A stretch of DNA of 64,000 nucleotides from Eunapius fragilis. Its lineage: Eukaryota; Porifera; Demospongiae; Spongillida; Spongillidae. Within the stretch, counting starts at the first letter, position 1; each line of letters begins with the position of its first letter. A program made the position numbers and the translations under genes. This document shows positions 11,201 through 24,534 of the stretch, one piece after another. Under the pieces are notes generated by a model. That model made no database searches. It saw only the letters and a program-made list of their open reading frames with translations, and was not told where the DNA came from. The stretch spans positions 6,618,586 through 6,682,585 of the forward strand of contig OY811978.1 in assembly GCA_963681505.1 (NCBI GenBank), read 5' to 3'.

Positions 11201-14200
11201 TTGATATTAGGGTCAGTGCCAGGATGAATTAGGATTGCCCTTGCACAATTAACACGACCTCCTTTGGTAGCCAGATGGAGGGCAGTATTGCCATCCTGTT
11301 GATAGTGAACATGCAAATTGAATGCCTAGTAAACTGCAATTGGAAAAAACAATTATATATGCTAGCCCTGTATCGATGAAGAAAAAGTACAATCACAACA
11401 AGTTGTAGGATACCTTTCCAAAGTGGGCAGTTTACATGTATATACATGTACGTAAATAAAAAAATACACAGCTGCCTGTTGTGTTACAATAGCAAAACAT
11501 TAAATGCCCTCCAGCTTTAACCCGCTGTGGGCTTGGTTCCTCCCCTGACAGGAAATTGACCGTCTGTGATGAATGACAGAGTACCAGTATTGATACATGT
11601 AAATATTTCATCTGAATCAAGGATGCTTTTTAACTGAACAATACTTGTTACATATGACTGCACAGACTTTTTCCTGGTGTCAAACAGATATGATGTTTGG
11701 GAAATAGTGAAAAAAGTGCATTTTCCTAATCAAATCAATGAGATCATATTATGCTTACATGTACATGTACTGTAGATAGTAACCCAGCCAGAAATGTAAG
11801 TACATGTAAAGCTATTTGTCATCTTCATCAAACTTCACAATTAACAATTTCATTAGGAGTACATTAGAACCTACTACAGTTTATGTGTATGTATGATCTA
11901 TTGTACAATTTGTAAGAATGAATTGGCTACCAAGTTATTGAATTATATGTATTTGTATTATCTAATATCAGGAATGTGCACACACCTTATTTTGTTGGTT
12001 GACCAGCACATCCATGTCTAGAAGCATTTTCACAAACTCAAGTTTGCCCCTGTATGCTGCCACCATCAGTGGAGTTTGTCCATACTATGAGGAGAGTGCA
12101 TACAAAAATGTGAACCATTCATGTTTTTACATGGAACTAAACAACATAAATCTCTTAGAATGTCAGCAGTCATATTTCAATACTGAACACTTCCTTACAA
12201 ATGTACCTTCATCTCGGCATCCATTATATTTGGTTAAGAAACAGGATAGCATTATCCCCTACGCCACATGCTTACAGCTATAATCAATTTGTTTACAAAG
12301 CTGGACGCATGTGTACAATCCACATTCATCTACATCCATGTTGAATCATCATGCATGCATATATAAGTATAAATGTGCATGTACAAAATGACAAAAGGAA
12401 TGTATTTCATTGTAGCACCACTCGTACAGGCTCGAACAAGACTTACCTTATCCTGCTGATTAGTCAGGGCACCTCGATCAAGTAGCAATCTTATGCACTC
12501 AATATTGCTATTGCCCATTTCTAAAGCTTCTATCAGTGGAAACAATGCATTCTAAATGGCAAGAACAATGAAATGTCATTATAATCTACAAATCAATGGT
12601 TACATTCACACTCACATTGTCCTGTGGATTGACCTGAGCGCCCCTGTCCAATAGCAATTTCACAGACTCACAATTTCCTCCTGACAATGCTCTTAAAAGT
12701 GAGGTCTGTCCATCCTGTATGAGAAAGAACATCATACAACAACACAAAGTGCTATAAGTACATAAGCAAGTAAAACAATATTAGCCAATATACTGAGGTT
12801 CCGGTAATGAAATGTTAACTACACATGATTTAGTTATAGAAAGCATTTCTAATTAGCCTGGGTGGAACATAATATCTATCACTCTCGTGATAGGGCAAAC
12901 TAAGATATCTCGTGATAGGGCAAACTAAGATAGGTCTGTTTCATTCATTCACATGTTCACTATTTCTTGCAATCCTACACGCATATCTTTAATTAATGAA
13001 GAAAATGTTTTATCTACTTGCTTGTTTCATGATTCTTGAATTCACAAACACAGCTGTAATAGTAATCTCTTAAAACACCTTTACTTTACTCGCTGCATGC
13101 ATGTAGGACAGATACAAGCAGGTTACAGTTTTTGCCATATGCTTTCTCGGTTTAGTTAGGGTTCTAAAGCTTCATTATAACAGACAGCTTCATTTAATAT
13201 TTGCTGCTCTGTAAATTTGTATAGTATGTGTATACTTGACATTTTGTTTACATGATAGTGGATCAATCCACTATATGAACCCTTGCTGCCGAGGTTCCAA
13301 TATTTGTACAAGTAAATGGATGCAGCTTCTCCTATCTAATTGTGAATCCTGGCTAGGGTTGCATATGCATATGAATGACAAATGGACACAGCATCATGGA
13401 ACAACTGACAATATGTTTGAAATTGCCCTAACACATGTACATGTACATGTATGAAGTATGAATCTACTGTACACATATTCCAATTGCTCCAATATATCAT
13501 GAAGGTAATTCCTTTCTACTTAGTAGGGTCATACATATATACCTGTGATGCATTAGGCCAGTGAGTATGGTTGAACAATATTGGATTGCAGCTGTAATAG
13601 AGTTTGTGCTAACTCACTGTGTTCAGTACAGTACACAAACTGCAAAACCATAAGACAAATCCTTTTAATAACATTTCATTATTTAAGTACTTTGCAATCC
13701 TTATACAATGTACATTGTCCCCTGTAATCTCATTCTTAGACAATTCAATAACTGCAAAACAATTGTAAGGACTTGCCTCACTCTGTTGATCAGTCTCAGC
13801 ACCCTTGTCTAAAAGCACTTTAGCACATTCTACATCACCCGCTAGTGATGCCATCATGAGTGCAGTGTGACCATACTATAAGGAAGGAACATACCATAAA
13901 GCCTCATTAGCACTATGAACTCATTGCAAAATCTAAAGCATACAGGACGGTAATGAAGAAAGAGTGCAAAATGGAGGGAAATCAATGTCATTAGGGAAAT
14001 ACAGTTATGCTGCTAAACGTGTGCATACTTGCACGCGTGCATATAACAAATGCTAAATGTGGGAGCCTGATGGTACTGCACACATTGTGGGCTCAGATTT
14101 CATGATCAGCACACGTTCTTGTATGTGAGAGTGTTTGTACATGTCCAAGAAGAATTATTTCCACATGGCTAAATTAGTTAAAATTCAATAATAATTTTTG

Positions 14201-17200
14201 CTACCCTAATAAATATCTCTGCCAATAACATGCACGGCTGATGCCCTGAAAAAGTAGCCATTGTCAGCTACAGGTTATATAAACCTGTAAAAATACACTT
14301 TTATATCACTTGTATGGCATCCTCAAACATTACTATAATTTGTATGCCAAATTAATCAGTAAGGGGAGCATATAGATGTAACATTTGTAACTTAGATTTC
14401 TCCTTACATACATGTACCCCCGCTCCCCCCCCCCCTCTCCCATCCCTAATGAGTACACTTACCTTATCCTGCTGGTTGACCTTGGCACCTCTATCTAATA
14501 ATAATTTCATACATTCAATGCTGCCTGCTGATAGCGCCTCCATCAGTGGAGTCCTACCAGACTATTAAGAATAAAGAGGCACACATATAATGTGCACATA
14601 ATTAATGATTCTCACATCCCAGCATGCCCCAAAACACACCACTAGAATGGTGAGACATTGATCATAGAACTTCTAAAAGGTGGATGTGTACTGCAATCAC
14701 AATATGTTTATCTACAACTGCTTCAGTTAACCGATTAGCGCACTAACCAATTATCGCCAAGAGATGCACATCTGCGTCAATAAGTGTTTACCGTTACCAA
14801 AGAGTTCTTTTGGACCCTTCAAAATATTATACCACTTTGAGGTGATTCATGTTCACAGCTTCAGATTATATTGTTGAAACACCCTTCCTGCTGCCTATCA
14901 TTCCTCTGCTGCCTCATTTTAATGATTTTGAACAATTCTACTTTAGTTAAACAAAAATATTCCGGTGTCAATCGGTTAAATCTTAAATTGTATACGATGC
15001 GTTAACCCACATAGCACATTATTTCCTTTCCTTTTCAACGCTTAAGAATTTCTTTAATTCTTCAAAAAGCTTGTTACCGTACATTGACATAAACAATATT
15101 CAACTTATCAAAGCACATATATAGGGCAAATAGAAAATCTCACAAAACACCTAATGCACTGTTACATGTTTATCAAGACACTTTATAGAATAGACTGCAA
15201 GTCTTAGATTAGGAGCAAATTAAAGTTACATTGCCGCACATTAATTAGCAAGCATTGCAATGGTCAATATAATTCAATGCAGTTTGACAATATATGGTAA
15301 CAAGCTTTTTGAAGAATTAAAGAAATTCATAACCAGGCTTACTCTATGCGAACACAAACATACACATGAACGTGCTGGTAGCTCCAACTACATTTGCGCA
15401 AAGTGATGCAAGCAGGCTACATCCACCATTATGGCATAAAAAATCTATTGGCAGCTGTAAGCACACGCTTACCTTATCCTGCTGGTTCACCAGGCCGCCC
15501 CTATCCAATAGTAATTCTATACAAGCCACATTGGCTCCTAATGATGCTTCCATTAGTGGTGTCCGTTCCTGAAATGAAAAATGGCTCAATTCTATATAGA
15601 CTATATTCCGATCAATACAACCTTACAAATACACATGTACAATACATGCAAATGTACATCCTCAATGGGTTAGGATAACCTATACCCCTAAAACTGATGG
15701 CCAAGCTAGGATACCTCTCTTGAACGCAGGCCCTTTTATCCATTTTGAGCATGCTGCATGATACAAAACAATCAAACACAGTGACTGAACCGCCTGGTTA
15801 TTACACTGAATGCCTAAATGCATTACATATTTTAGATATGTACATTGCACATGTACATGCACATGTAATATGTGATCATCATTTATAAATGAAAGGATCT
15901 ACACTCACCTTATTATTCTGGTTCACCTGAGCTCCTCTATCCAACAGAACTTCCAAACATTCAACATTGCCTCTATACGATGCTCTCATTAGTGGAGTCA
16001 GTCCATCCTGTAATGTAGTGAGATATTATGAAGCAAATCAACTATAGATATGAATTATATCAATAGGGCATGTACACGTAGAGTGCACATGTACATGTAG
16101 TTCAACACAGTAAACATAACAATTTTAGAATTATTGCATTTATCTTCATAAAATTGTTTTAGTAGGTAAATTTGAATGAATAAGAAGAATCTGGAATGAA
16201 CTTAGTTATCTACAATGTATTCATGATTGTAACTACATTATAACCAATTTTCTAAAACAAACATCTATGTCAAATGTACGTTTTACTATGAAATATGATA
16301 CACTCAATTTCAAAAAAAGTTGTTACAAGTATTTTTATTGTTCTCCTCTAATAATCATCGTTTGGTGTTGTAATTAACTTTACAAGGTTGTATAACTTAT
16401 AAACTATATATATGAAGAATATTATTCTGGCTGGTATAAAATTTATACCGATTACATGGATAGTTCCAGAAAGAGTGTGTACTATTATTCAATATGGTTT
16501 TATTAGCATTGGACAAATAAATTTAGAAATTTGAACATTAATTACATGTGCACCATGTTCATAAAATGAGCTGAATATATCTGTACAATCTCACTAAATG
16601 TTCCAAATTTGCAGTGCCCTATACAATAGCTTGATCCCATCTAAGACATTCACTCACCTTATCTTGTAGGTTGATCTGGGCACCACGATCCAAAAGCAGT
16701 TTAGCACATTCAGCATTACCACCCAGAGATGCTCTCATCAGTGGTGTATGTCCATTCTGTAGAGCAAAGAAAATGTTATGTGCATCATTACCACTTTTAG
16801 CATTAGGTAGTGTATGAAAACGTTTCAAAGAAAGTGTCTCCAGTGGAAAAATTGCTGTACGTTTGATATGCTGCATGCCCTAATAGCAACATCATCCTAA
16901 TTACATTTAGATACAAAACAACGTTGTCGCAAAGAAATATATTTGCTGTGTTTTAGATGTTGAACACAGAGAGAGTCTGATATCCCTTAATGTGCAAGAA
17001 TGTGAGAGAAGGAAGTATACACCACCGGCATATGCATATACATATGCATAACATTCACTTTAAGTCTATAACTTGCTAAAGCTAAAATAAGGGATAGATA
17101 AACCTCTGGCCACAGATCTGCTCTCTGTAGTACTTTATATGAATTTCTGACTTCAATGCCCTTCCAAATGGTTTTTAATTGTCATTGAGGAAGCCTATTT

Positions 17201-20200
17201 TACAAGAAAGATGATTTACATATTAGTGCAATTTATTTTTTTTACTGCTAGGAAGATGCAACATGCGAGACAGCACTTTTGCATAACATCCAGTGAGTAA
17301 GTGCCACACAGTAAGTCACAAACATTCAAATACATAAACATCCACATGCAAGCACACACATAAGCATCCTTTTTGCAATCAATAGACCTTTTTCCACGTC
17401 CAGGTTGAATTACACTCACTTTGTCTTGCTCATTGACCTTTGCACCTCTATCCAACAGCATTTTCACACATTCGACACTCCCACCATGTGATGCTTCCAT
17501 TAGTGGGGTGCGACCTTCCTGTACGACAGGGACATAAACAGGGGTGCTACATACATGCACATGTTCATTCATTACGCTCACATTGTCTTGCTCATTGATC
17601 ATGGCGCCTCTATCCAACAGCATTTGCACACACTCTACACTCCCACCACGTGATGCTTCCATTAGTGGGGTGCGACCTTCCTGTTAAACAGGGAGACATA
17701 CCTCCATCAAATATATACATGCAATTATATACATGTACTATGCAATCACCATACTACAGAAAACTCCCAAGGTGTGCTCAGGTTACACATGTGTACTTGT
17801 GGAAGCTTGTGTTCACCCAAATTCTGCTCCCTGATTAATGCATGTGCCCAATGGTCTCATTGTTATCTCTTTTAGTTCCAGTGCTTCATTTTATCATTCA
17901 TGAATATTCTCTTGTATTCGTATGCCTACATTTTTGAGTGATATTATTACATAAACACACATATTAGATGTAATTACAACACACTTGGCGCGTGGACTAC
18001 ATATGTTGTCTACTGTTCTAGCTAACATTTCATGATTTGAGAGGACTAGCTGTACTGGGTAAAGGCCTCTCAAATGATGTTAGTTAGGGATAGCGGCTGT
18101 GGCGTATGGAGAAGACTGTGATGAAACCCTCAGTAATGATGACCTTCCCAGACACCTATGCGCAATGCACACGTGCATCAGGTTCACGTATTTAATTATA
18201 CACGAAGGCTTTAAAAGGGACATTCATCCAACGTCAAAGATCGTGCTCAATTGTAATCTGGTGGTGCGATGTGAGGAAGATGCTATGCCCATGTACTGTA
18301 TACACATGTAGATATGCAATCGAGGAAGTGAAAAGGGACCTAGCACATATTAAGTTTTCTCATTTTCCATGAGACACCTATGTCCTCTATAACTTCTTTC
18401 TTATGCACTGGAAATTAGTCTGTCCAACAGGGGTTACAGTGGTCTGAATTTTTAAATACACGTACATTTTAATAGCACTAGTCAACTTTTTAAATAACTT
18501 TTCGCAGCCACGACTCAATTATATAATAGCATCCAGCAAAGACACCCTTCTGGGGTTATTATTTTATAGTTACCAAAAATTGTATGTAACATAAATGTGT
18601 ATATCTTTGTAACCTTACAATTCTTTTCTTTCACTTTCCCACACCATATTTCTCTGCAGAAACAAATTTAGGCACTGTAGATACTTTCGCTACCATGCGT
18701 ACAAAGTCCAACAACCCATTCGATAGTATTGCATGTATCACAAATTACAAGAGGAGTAATGCATTGTTTAGAATAAGAATGCCCTTTGATTCTTGTTAGA
18801 GCTATTTGTAGAGTGCATTCAAATACATGTAGAACTTTAGTTTGGGTTTCAAATAAGACTAATTAAATAAACGCCACCTTGTCTTGTTGGTTGATCTGCG
18901 CACCCTTATCCAATAGAATTTGCACACAATCGACACTGCCCCTTGATGACACCCACATGAGTGGGGTACGTCCATCCTGTGGCAAGAGAACATGCACATC
19001 ACCTTACATATACATGTACACTGCAAAAAATATGCATCACTTCTACACACATACACAACACATTGCAAATAGCAAGGGATTTTGGAGGGGGGGAGGTCCT
19101 GGATACTGAAAAGTAACACCTTGGAACAATGGGATGTGGTGCATTGAATGCATTCATAATAGGAAAAAAAAATTGGGCCAACCATGGTTGCTATTGCATA
19201 ATCGCACTGAGAATGGCAGTGATTATACAACAGCAACCATAGTTGAGTCCACTGGAGAGAAGCCATAATTCTCGTTGTTGGCAACGGGCATGTGGTCACC
19301 AATGGAAGCTGCGCTCTTGCCACTGACTCCACAGGAAGTTGAAATACAGATCATTATAATTATATAATTGTCCTCCAACTAGAGAAGAAGCTACCAAAGC
19401 AATCAATTAAAGTACAAGAGAACTCCAAAACCCCATCAGTTGATGGTGTGGGAGGATTGGGTGTTAGCCCATTATGAAAGAAATTGGAGCAGGTTGAAAG
19501 TTGTCTCATGGCATTGGGGAACGATGGTGGGTCAGATGTTTTTATGACCAGAAATATAACTTTCCCAAGAGGGCATCATCCAACTATGAGTGCACCCATG
19601 CCCTGTGGAATTTCCAGCTTAACACTATTGGTATGAGACAAGGAGAGCTAGACCAGGATTAGGAATCTGTTAAAAGCTATCTGCCGCCAGCAACGACCCT
19701 CCCAGTGCAACTGTCTACCCTACCCCCATAACAAATGTTAAAATTAAGTCAGTTCAGTTAGCAGGCCAAAACTTGAAAGACAGGAAGAAAAAGGGCTTGG
19801 AATATGCTCAAGTAGGGTACTTGGTGGTTTAATGGGGTTGGGTGGAGGGAAACACATGGCAATAATACAATGACAATCGACATTGGTTGTTTGGCTCTGA
19901 CACAAGCATGCTGGGTCATTCCACATCAATTGGGCCCACTTTTTGAACTAATATAAATTTCCAATTCTCCCTATAGGTATGCACATTTTCGTTTGATAAG
20001 ATACTGTGTGAAGCCAATTCTGTTGTGATAAAGAGATGAACTCACTAGTTTAGCAAGGTGTAATGGCTGCACCTTTACTTCACTTAGAACCAGATTTGGT
20101 AACTAAGGTGATCCTGATACAATTTAGCAACCCTTCTTTTTGGTGTCATTTGAAAACAATTACTGTAACTTCCAAAACATAAAATTTTTACCCATATTTA

Positions 20201-23200
20201 ATGGCCAATCCTGTAAACTGTAAATCACATCACTAGAGGCCTTGTGCACAGACTGGGGCGATGTTCAGTGCCCTATGACCCTATGCTTCGCCCCAGTCTG
20301 TGCACAAGGCCTCTAGTGATGTGATTTACAGTTTACAGGATTGGCCATTAAATATGGGTAAAAATTTTATGTTTTGGAAGTTACAGTAATTGTTTTCAAA
20401 TGACACCAAAAAGAAGGGTTGCTAAATTGTATCAGGATCACCTTAGTTACCAAATCTGGTTCTAAGTGAAGTAAGGGTGTGGCCATTACACCTTGCTAAA
20501 CTAGTGAGTTCATCTCTTTATCACAACAGAATTGGCTTCTTGTAATATTCATAGTGGACCAGTGCAACAGGCTGTTCATAAAGTAAACTTCTGGTCAATT
20601 TAAACATCACTCCATGGCAACTGCATTAATAATTGCATTTTTTTTCTCCATAAGCCCTCACATGTCCTCATCAAGATACATGTACATGTAGTCTACAAGT
20701 AATGCAGTACAAATCAATACTTTGAAATATGGCCGGTCTTAGGAGTAGTATATTGTTAACTAATCTATCAAACAATGTAATAAATCTACTGCTCTGACAT
20801 GTATTGCTTAAATGAATTAGGATCCTTACATGCACATCTATATAAAAAGAGTGATACATGTATGGAAGTAATTTTTTTAACAAGTTACATCCTAATTCAA
20901 TACCCCTGACCTCTCTAAAGCATTGAATGCATAGTGCACAGTTACACTATATACTATCATGACTGAACACACAGACAGATATAGCTACACTCTAACCTTA
21001 TCTTGCTGGTTGGCTCGGGCACCTCTGCTCAACAGAACTTTCACACATTCAAGATTGCCTCCTGATAACGCCCACATGAGTGTGGTCTGCCCATACTGCA
21101 AGGGTGTTATAAGGTACTCATCACAGGTGTATACTCATGCAAACCATGGAAACATTGCACGTTGCTGGTTCTATAACAGAGCAGGCCAAAATCAGCATGC
21201 AATGCATATAGTATGCACAGAAGCTACAGGAGTTGATCACACACAGCCTAATGATAAGTAGAACACAATAGAGGACAACTACATGTTAGCCATGTCAAGG
21301 TGTCAGGCTCAAAATAGAGGCGGTACACGGATGAGCCATATATGTCTGAACAACAGATGTATGAGAGAGGGAGGAACACTCCCTATACCTCAGAAAAACA
21401 CTTCTTAGACCTCACGACAATACCCTACGCTTCTCCCTACACCTCAAGATAACACTCTCTACAGAACAGGAGAACATTCCTACACCTCAGGACAACTCTC
21501 CCTACACCTTGCCAGCGCCATGCACTTAATTATTACAAGTACTCTAATATGATAAGGTTGGTGGTATATGGGAATCAAAGAAAATGGTGTTGTACAAAAC
21601 AAGGGAACAAGGTTTCTGATTTTTATCATATTTATAAAGGTGTGGGCTAAGAAAGTGTGTCTTACAACTTCTTAATTGGTGAACTGCATACAAATTAATC
21701 CAATTTTGTCATTAGCATAGGTGATGCCTATTGGTTCCACAATTTTTTAAAAAATTAAACATTCAAAAAAACCTCAACCTCAGCAAAATTGTTTCACAAA
21801 TGCTGCAATTTGTCGCACCTACGCCCTAAAGGTGAGGGCTAAGAGGGCGTGTCTTGTCTTTCTCGGACTTAAAAATGAATTATTAGCCATTCAAGAACTA
21901 CAGGCCAAGCCTACAAAGGGTGCCAAAAAGGGGAGGAGCTTATGAATTTAGTCGCTTGCTAATCGCTACTGTAAACGCAACTAAAGAGTTAGTAGCTGTT
22001 TTACTCTATAAATAGTACACACAGATATGCAGTAATCTTATTAATCGTATTTAAAGTTACAAGCGGGGGGAGGAGGAGGGGGAGTTAGCATACATTATTT
22101 AAGCGTGTAAACATTAAGTGTCACATGAGAACTCTGCCTCAGTACAACCTACCTAAACCTAATGAAAAAAACTCCCTACACCTCATGACAACACTCCTTA
22201 TAGACTTCAGGACAATACTCTTACACTTCAGGACAACACTCCCTACATCTTGAGATATCACTTCCTACACCTCGGGACAACAGTCCCTATGCCTCACGAC
22301 AACATCCTTACACCTCAGGACAACAGAGCACAGTTTAAGAAATGCTATTATCACTATGATAAGTTGACAGTTCTTTCAACTCTTATGTGAATCTTCACTG
22401 AATGGTCTTTTAAGCATCATGCAGCCTGTAAGCAGTTTGACGTAGCCTTTGAACGATAATGCTGTTTTAACTGGCTATAGTACAACCCCCAAGGATGTGC
22501 ACATTTTGGTTGGTGCAGCTCTATTGGGATGACAGCTCTAGGTAGTGACAAAAGTATCATCCCCTCATAGTGCTGTGCTAAGGACCCATCTATAACATCA
22601 GTGGAAGGAAGGTTTGGAACAATGATGTATGCTCTTGTACTAATATAATACTCTGTTTTTCACTCAAATGTCTAGCCACTAATAATCTCCCCAATCACTC
22701 GTGAAGCATCACTTTAAACTACTCTCTCCGGCCCATTAAACAAATTGCATAATTATTGTTAAATTGCATTGCTAGATCGTGACATTCCTTTACTCCATGC
22801 AGCCGTGCGCTGACCTTGCAGGGCATCTGTGAAACCAACCTGAAGTACATCGAATTTAAAACAGGATGCGTAATGCGCATGGAATATTTATTATCAATTG
22901 ACACTAGCGATGCATGTGCATGTTATGGCCACTTGAGATGCAGGCTTACCTCATCAGTGGAGTCCACATTAGTACCCTGATCCAATAACTCAATGACATT
23001 ATCAGTCCGTCCTCCTCTTACTGCCCATATAATTTTCTGACCTTCTGGTTTCTACAGTATGGAATAATATTAAATGGGTGGATGGTTAAGATCCGCAATG
23101 AATCTGATTCAGGCCCCCCCCCCCCCCCTCCCCCCCCCTCCCCCTCCTATCTCGCCCTCTTTGAATTGCAGGACCAATACGATAGGCTTAGTTCACTGCC

Positions 23201-23762
23201 ACAGCTGAAACTATTCACCTCAGTGATCCCACTGCTGAGACGTAAAAGTACGCGTAGATCACTATTTGGCGGGGGTCAAAACAATTGATGATTTTACCAT
23301 TCGCGAAAATGTCGACATAAACACATCCTCTTATAATTTATTTAGATTTCGGCTGAAGGCTCAGCGATGGTGGCAGCCATGATGTGTCTTTATCACCACC
23401 CTCAGTCTAAGCTAGTTGCCTCCGGTGCCTCCCCCTCCATAATACTCTCGCATAGTAAACTCTCGCATTCTTGCGAGGGTGTGGCTATATAGATGTATCT
23501 AGCTCGATGACCCGGGAAACTTGTTGACGGAGAAAACCAAATACTGATGGCGATGCAGTTAACGGAACGGTTCGGCCAATATGTCATAACTATACGGTGC
23601 TTGTGTGATGGCTTGATCACTGCCCCGCCCACATCAACACCTAAGTCATTTTTTTGAGCGTTCAAAACGATGTCAAAACTTTAAAGCCTACATTACAGGC
23701 ACATCTAAAGACTAAGTACACGTTACCTCTAGTTCCACCGGTGTATCCATATACGACTCCAT
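6553..23762 (-). CDS. Ankyrin repeat - Roc GTPase - COR protein (18 exons)
   Basis: A Roco-family gene. Phase-consistent exons, 5' to 3': 23727-23762 (ATG), 22950-23051, 20997-21095, 18878-18976, 17582-17680, 17420-17518, 16658-16756, 15909-16007, 15473-15568, 14463-14561, 13777-13875, 12616-12714, 12447-12551, 11986-12084, 11047-11295, 10351-10401, 6666-8238, 6553-6605. The product is about 1,084 residues. Around 14 ankyrin repeats (roughly 15-475, consensus GRTPLMEAS.GG..EC.KLLLDRGA.VNQQDK) precede a Roc G-domain: G1 GNSGAGKST at 515-523, G3 DLPGH at 575-579, G4 THAD at 646-649. A COR region follows and no kinase domain is present. Roc-COR modules are GTP-dependent dimerisation switches; ankyrin repeats bind partners. 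It is probably cytosolic. The intron before exon 12 of the list (after 13777-13875) uses a GC donor. An AATAAA overlaps the stop codon. A GC-box-like GGGCGGGG lies about 90 bp upstream of the ATG. Confidence 0.88.
8239..9189. other. Intron of the ankyrin-Roco gene, upstream part
   Basis: This is the first part of the long intron between 8238 and 10351. It is A/T-rich and I see no exon or clear repeat in it. Confidence 0.55.
9190..9490. mobile_element. Poly-G MITE with 5-bp target duplication
   Basis: Left end CAGGGCCGTAGATAA and right end TTATCTACGGCCTTG are inverted repeats. ACTGT directly flanks both ends (9185-9189 and 9491-9495), a 5-bp target-site duplication. Inside the ends are a G run (9217-9238) and a C run (9446-9461). 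No coding capacity. Five-base duplications and CAG-type ends suggest a hAT-related non-autonomous element, by inference. It sits in the intron preceding the large Roc-COR exon. Confidence 0.8.
11047..11295 (-). CDS. Exon with last ankyrin repeat and Roc P-loop
   Basis: An 83-codon exon of the ankyrin-Roc-COR gene, phase 0 at both ends. It begins with an ankyrin repeat (DGNTALHLATKGG), passes a linker (DTMKDGFSALHKMVDIYNSV) and ends with the strand and P-loop VVVCGNSGAGKSTMSQ. The P-loop lies five residues from the donor, so the G domain is split across three exons; the middle one, 10351-10401, is only 17 codons. Confidence 0.88.
12880..12935. repeat. Direct repeat of CTCGTGATAGGGCAAACTAA
   Basis: Two adjacent copies of a roughly 29-bp unit lie inside an intron of the ankyrin-Roco gene. 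No other role is visible. Confidence 0.7.
15046..15328. repeat. MITE with about 40-bp terminal inverted repeats
   Basis: GAATTTCTTTAATTCTTC followed by AAAAAGCTTGTTACC at 15046-15083 recurs inverted at 15291-15328. The 283-bp unit lies in the intron between the ankyrin exons at 14561 and 15473. It has no coding capacity. Confidence 0.7.
17420..17680 (-). CDS. Near-identical duplicated ankyrin exons
   Basis: Two 99-nt exons, 17582-17680 and 17420-17518, lie 162 bp apart and encode EGRTPLMEASRGGSVECV.. and EGRTPLMEASHGGSVECV... They are far closer to each other than to any other repeat of the gene, and flanking intron bases (CTGTA/CTGTT acceptor side) also match. The 63-nt intron between them is a multiple of three with no in-frame stop, so a retained form would stay open. 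Confidence 0.85.
18321..18470. repeat. Dispersed repeat fragment related to 40840-40970
   Basis: It contains GGGACCTAGCACA and GCACTGGAAATTAGTCTGTCC, then ACAGTGGTCTGAATTTTT. The same blocks occur at 40840-40970, one of them in the opposite order or orientation. Another part of that repeat (TTAGCCATA.ATTTCAACGCG) recurs near 61880. Family unknown. Confidence 0.5.
20010..20539. repeat. Large near-perfect palindrome, two 252-bp arms
   Basis: Arm 20010-20261 and arm 20288-20539 are inverted copies with only a couple of mismatches visible (near 20090 and 20475); the loop is 26 nt. The ends are GAAGCCAATTCTGTTG and its complement. It lies in the intron between 18976 and 20997 of the ankyrin-Roco gene, so the primary transcript could form a very long hairpin. 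No protein is encoded and no target duplication is obvious. Confidence 0.9.
21370..22330. repeat. Degenerate minisatellite CCCTACACCTCAGGACAACACT, split by an insertion
   Basis: Copies of a roughly 22-24 bp unit run from 21377 to 21515 and again from 22150 to 22325. The middle 630 bp is unrelated; it begins with a fragment of the M1 MITE family (21546-21645) and contains two direct copies of GGTG(T/A)GGGCTAAGA (21637 and 21831). All of it is intronic. Confidence 0.65.
23062..23300. repeat. Poly-C low-complexity segment
   Basis: C-rich run at 23116-23150, with GGCGGGGGTC at 23269. It lies in intron 1 of the ankyrin-Roco gene. It may be a remnant of the poly-G/C elements, but no terminal repeat was found. 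Confidence 0.4.
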
Positions 23763-24269
23763 TTTACAAGCAATAACTAATTAAGTATGGAGGTGATGTA
23801 ATCATTGAGGTTGATACATGACATAATAAATTACCGTCGTGACACGGAGGGCGGGGCACATGAAACCTTCTTCGCGTGCGATCCCTAGAGCTAAGAAATC
23901 GACTGCCAAAGGAGGATAAGCATGGTAACGTGCACTGGAATGAAAACAGGACAAATCAATCAAGTTTTGATTTTTTAAAATTCGCTGTAAATCATCAACA
24001 TTAAAATCAGACGCGTATGATTTTTGTGATTCTACTGTTCACCCATGCAATGATTCCAAAATGTTTCTACTCATTTTATTTCCCCGTGTAAACGTTTGAA
24101 AAAAGGTATCAGATTGCAATTGATTTGACGGGAAAATCCAGCGTTGTAGCAATAAGGCCAGTGTTAGTTGGATTCTTGTTTCTCTGATCCGGCATCAAAT
24201 TTTCTCGGCTTGCCATTATTTTTTTACAATTATATTTATTTTTATTATAATAATACAATAATTATATTC

Positions 24270-24430
24270 CATACATAAATATGCAAGTAATCAAGCTAGA
24301 AGATACAGTCCTGGACAGGATAGCTCTGGCGTTAGCTCGGATGAGAGCCAGGCTGAGCCTACCATACAAACTGGATGTAGCATGGAAAGGGACCAGCCTA
24401 TTCTCACAGCATGGTGATTTGTAATCCGAG
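24270..24430 (-). mobile_element. 3' fragment of the LINE-like element (copy C)
   Basis: The minus strand reads RLSLALIRANARAILSRT, matching the C-terminal block of copies A and B (CLNLSLVRSVARAIMGREL). Downstream in its own direction is an A/T-rich tail down to about 24225. Only this end is recognisable, so the copy is heavily 5'-truncated. Confidence 0.45.
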
Positions 24431-24534
24431 ACTATTGTTATTATCTGGCTTATAATGCTATCATTTCCGTCAGTGTTAAATAAAATGGCGTCAAAAATTG
24501 AAAAGAAGAGTGGTCTGAAGTGGTGGCTCACTTT

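Noticed and set aside
18859-19332. Minus-strand frame of 157 codons
   Set aside because: It overlaps the 18878-18976 ankyrin exon in another frame and has no recognised motif.
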